From: Pseudomonadota bacterium
GTDB taxonomy: Bacteria > Pseudomonadota > Gammaproteobacteria > Steroidobacterales > Steroidobacteraceae
Direction of reading: 5' to 3'
DNA length: 5,659 bases
NCBI GenBank assembly: GCA_021820785.1
Contig: JAKADE010000204.1
Coordinates: forward strand, 1 to 5,659
The notes under the pieces are model-generated. The model was not told where the DNA came from, did not search any database, and was given only the letters and a program-made list of their open reading frames with translations. This document shows, one piece after another, positions 4,818-5,659 of the stretch. Position 1 is the stretch's first letter. Every line of letters starts with the position of its first letter. Position numbers and translations under genes: made by a program.

Positions 4818-5399
4818 TCATGAGATCCAAACGCCAACTGACCTTTCTACTATCCACGCGCTTCCGTGTTTGCGCAGCAGCACCAGAAATCCTGCCTCAC
4901 AAAGATCGCCACAGCCACCATCTCGATACACCACTGCCCGCCTTCCGTCTGCAGAATAACCCGGAAGAGAGACGCCAATGATCCCCTCAGCACCTGGGAA
5001 CGCTGCATAGAAATTACGCCACGCCGATGCTTGGTGAGAAAGCAGTTCCTCTATGCGTTCATGACTCACAACTCTGATGTGACTACACGCAATCCCTGCC
5101 GGGAGTCTCTTCCTCGATGAATTGCGCCTCAATAGATCCCGGAAAGCGTCCAAATATGCCTCCGGCAATTCGGGTTTCGAACCGATCACCTGTTGCAAAT
5201 CCGTAGACTCTGCATCCAGGACCTCAAACCGCCTTTCCCCTGTGCGACCTAGGTATTTGCACGTTACACCTAGCACCGAAGCGAGCACGCTCCGGTCTTG
5301 TCCTGCTCTCGTCCCCGCGTAAGCAACTGCCGGCAAAACCACTGAGATTAGAACCGCAGTCAGAACAATGAGCTCGTGCGGCTTGAAACTTCTCTTCAT
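4818..5399 (-). CDS. Secreted cysteine-containing protein of unknown function
   Basis: This is a complete 193-residue frame from ATG 5399. The N-terminus MKRSFKPHELIVLTAVLISV continues to an AYA-G motif, so signal peptidase I cleavage near residue 28 is expected. The mature protein has four cysteines (47, 105, 163, 167), which could form two disulfides in the periplasm. The C-terminal part has FYAAFPGAEGIIGVSLPGYS (130-149), then AVVYRDGGCGDLCEAGFLVLL (155-175) and a final WIVERSVGVWIS. I recall similar blocks (sADG-x-AlVY-x-x-x-C-G-x-L-C-G-x-G-f-x-V-L-L ... W) in uncharacterised proteobacterial proteins, and no function is known to me. Base composition is more AT-rich than in the left half, consistent with recent acquisition. 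The gene lies 5 bp after the stop of a broken integrase and is the only intact gene in this block, so it may be cargo. Confidence 0.75.
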   Translation of the reverse strand: MKRSFKPHELIVLTAVLISVVLPAVAYAGTRAGQDRSVLASVLGVTCKYLGRTGERRFEVLDAESTDLQQVIGSKPELPEAYLDAFRDLLRRNSSRKRLPAGIACSHIRVVSHERIEELLSHQASAWRNFYAAFPGAEGIIGVSLPGYSADGRRAVVYRDGGCGDLCEAGFLVLLRKHGSAWIVERSVGVWIS

Positions 5400-5404
5400 G
5401 TCGA

Positions 5405-5410
5405 CTACCT
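5405..5410 (-). promoter_or_regulatory. Shine-Dalgarno site overlapping the integrase stop
   Basis: The minus strand reads AGGTAG, 5 nt before the ATG at 5399. These six bases are also the last two codons (AGG TAG) of the integrase remnant, so a ribosome finishing the remnant would stop on the start region of the secreted-protein gene. Confidence 0.5.
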
Positions 5411-5659
5411 GACTGGCATCCTATTCTTGAGGCTGGGGTCGACGTGGTTTGCGACCAGCTTCCGGGCGTCGTCGCGTCGACCACGCGCCTCCCTGAGTAA
5501 CACATCCGGGTAACGGCCGATCACGAGAAGCTTCTCAATCCCCGCGTGCCGGCACTTATAGCGCCAGAGACGCGCCCCAGTTGGCTTGACGAGAAGATAT
5601 AGGCCCTTCTCGTCGGATACCTTGTAAGGCCGCTGTGCAGCCCTTGCAGCTCGAATCGC
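5405..5659 (-). pseudogene. Tyrosine integrase fragment, arm-binding domain only (runs off edge)
   Basis: The minus-strand frame is open from the right edge for 84 codons to TAG 5405-5407. It reads AIRAARAAQRPYKVSDEKGL, then YLLVKPTGARLWRYKCR, then KLLVIGRYPDVLLREARGRR, then DARKLVANHVDPSLKN. This is the DUF4102-type arm-DNA-binding domain at the N-terminus of P4/IntS-like tyrosine recombinases, which integrate islands and prophages, often at tRNA genes. Only a few N-terminal residues should lie beyond the edge. After VDPSLKN the frame ends with RMPVR and a stop, so the core-binding domain and the catalytic R-H-R-Y domain are missing. Full family members have about 400 residues. It cannot recombine DNA, though it could still bind arm sites if expressed. 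No in-frame start codon falls inside the window. Confidence 0.85.

Noticed and set aside
5224..5505. Minus-strand 93-residue frame overlapping the integrase and secreted gene
   Set aside because: It is out of frame with both recognisable proteins and lacks any domain signal.
1..5659. CRISPR array, rRNA or tRNA gene, complete insertion sequence
   Set aside because: No regularly spaced repeats, no RNA-gene signatures and no paired terminal repeats with a transposase were seen.

Overview
The window is a GC-rich bacterial chromosome segment, most likely from a proteobacterium and probably a gammaproteobacterium. Supporting signs are an E. coli-like ArfB, a VapBC pair of the type common in proteobacteria, GC-rich third codon positions and good Shine-Dalgarno sites. 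The sequence alone does not settle the genus. The left two thirds is orderly and compact. The right third, from about 4020, is a patchwork of broken mobile-element and toxin-antitoxin genes with visibly lower GC in places.

Left block, plus strand (2-1725): the 3' end of a flavin reductase-like FMN protein, a 316-bp spacer, then a tight pair made of an OsmC-family peroxide/thiol reductase (633-1064) and a PaiB-type FMN-binding protein (1087-1725). Together they suggest a redox or stress-related neighbourhood.

Middle block: a 295-bp spacer with a 22-bp interrupted palindrome and a plausible promoter leads into an intact vapBC toxin-antitoxin operon (2021-2706, plus strand). VapC converges, 18 bp apart, on a minus-strand pair. 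That pair is arfB (ribosome-rescue hydrolase, start preferred at 3843) followed after 33 bp by a gene for a secreted protein of unknown function (start preferred at 3378).

Right block (about 4020-5659): a degraded HigB/Gp49-like toxin remnant and a HigA/XRE antitoxin truncated inside its helix-turn-helix. They still overlap by ATGA at 4279-4282. Next come an inverted scrap of an SPFH/band-7-type gene, a frameshifted C-terminal remnant of an ORF6N phage-type protein, a secreted cysteine-containing protein of unknown function (minus strand, intact), and the N-terminal arm-binding domain of a tyrosine integrase that stops at 5405. This last fragment runs off the right edge and has no start codon inside the window. 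The block reads as the eroded end of an integrated element. One intact cargo-like gene survives in it, with a Shine-Dalgarno site formed by the last codons of the broken integrase.

I found no convincing evidence for a wholly new system. The most unusual points are the chimeric antitoxin ORF, the nested set of gene fragments, and the two secreted proteins of unknown function.
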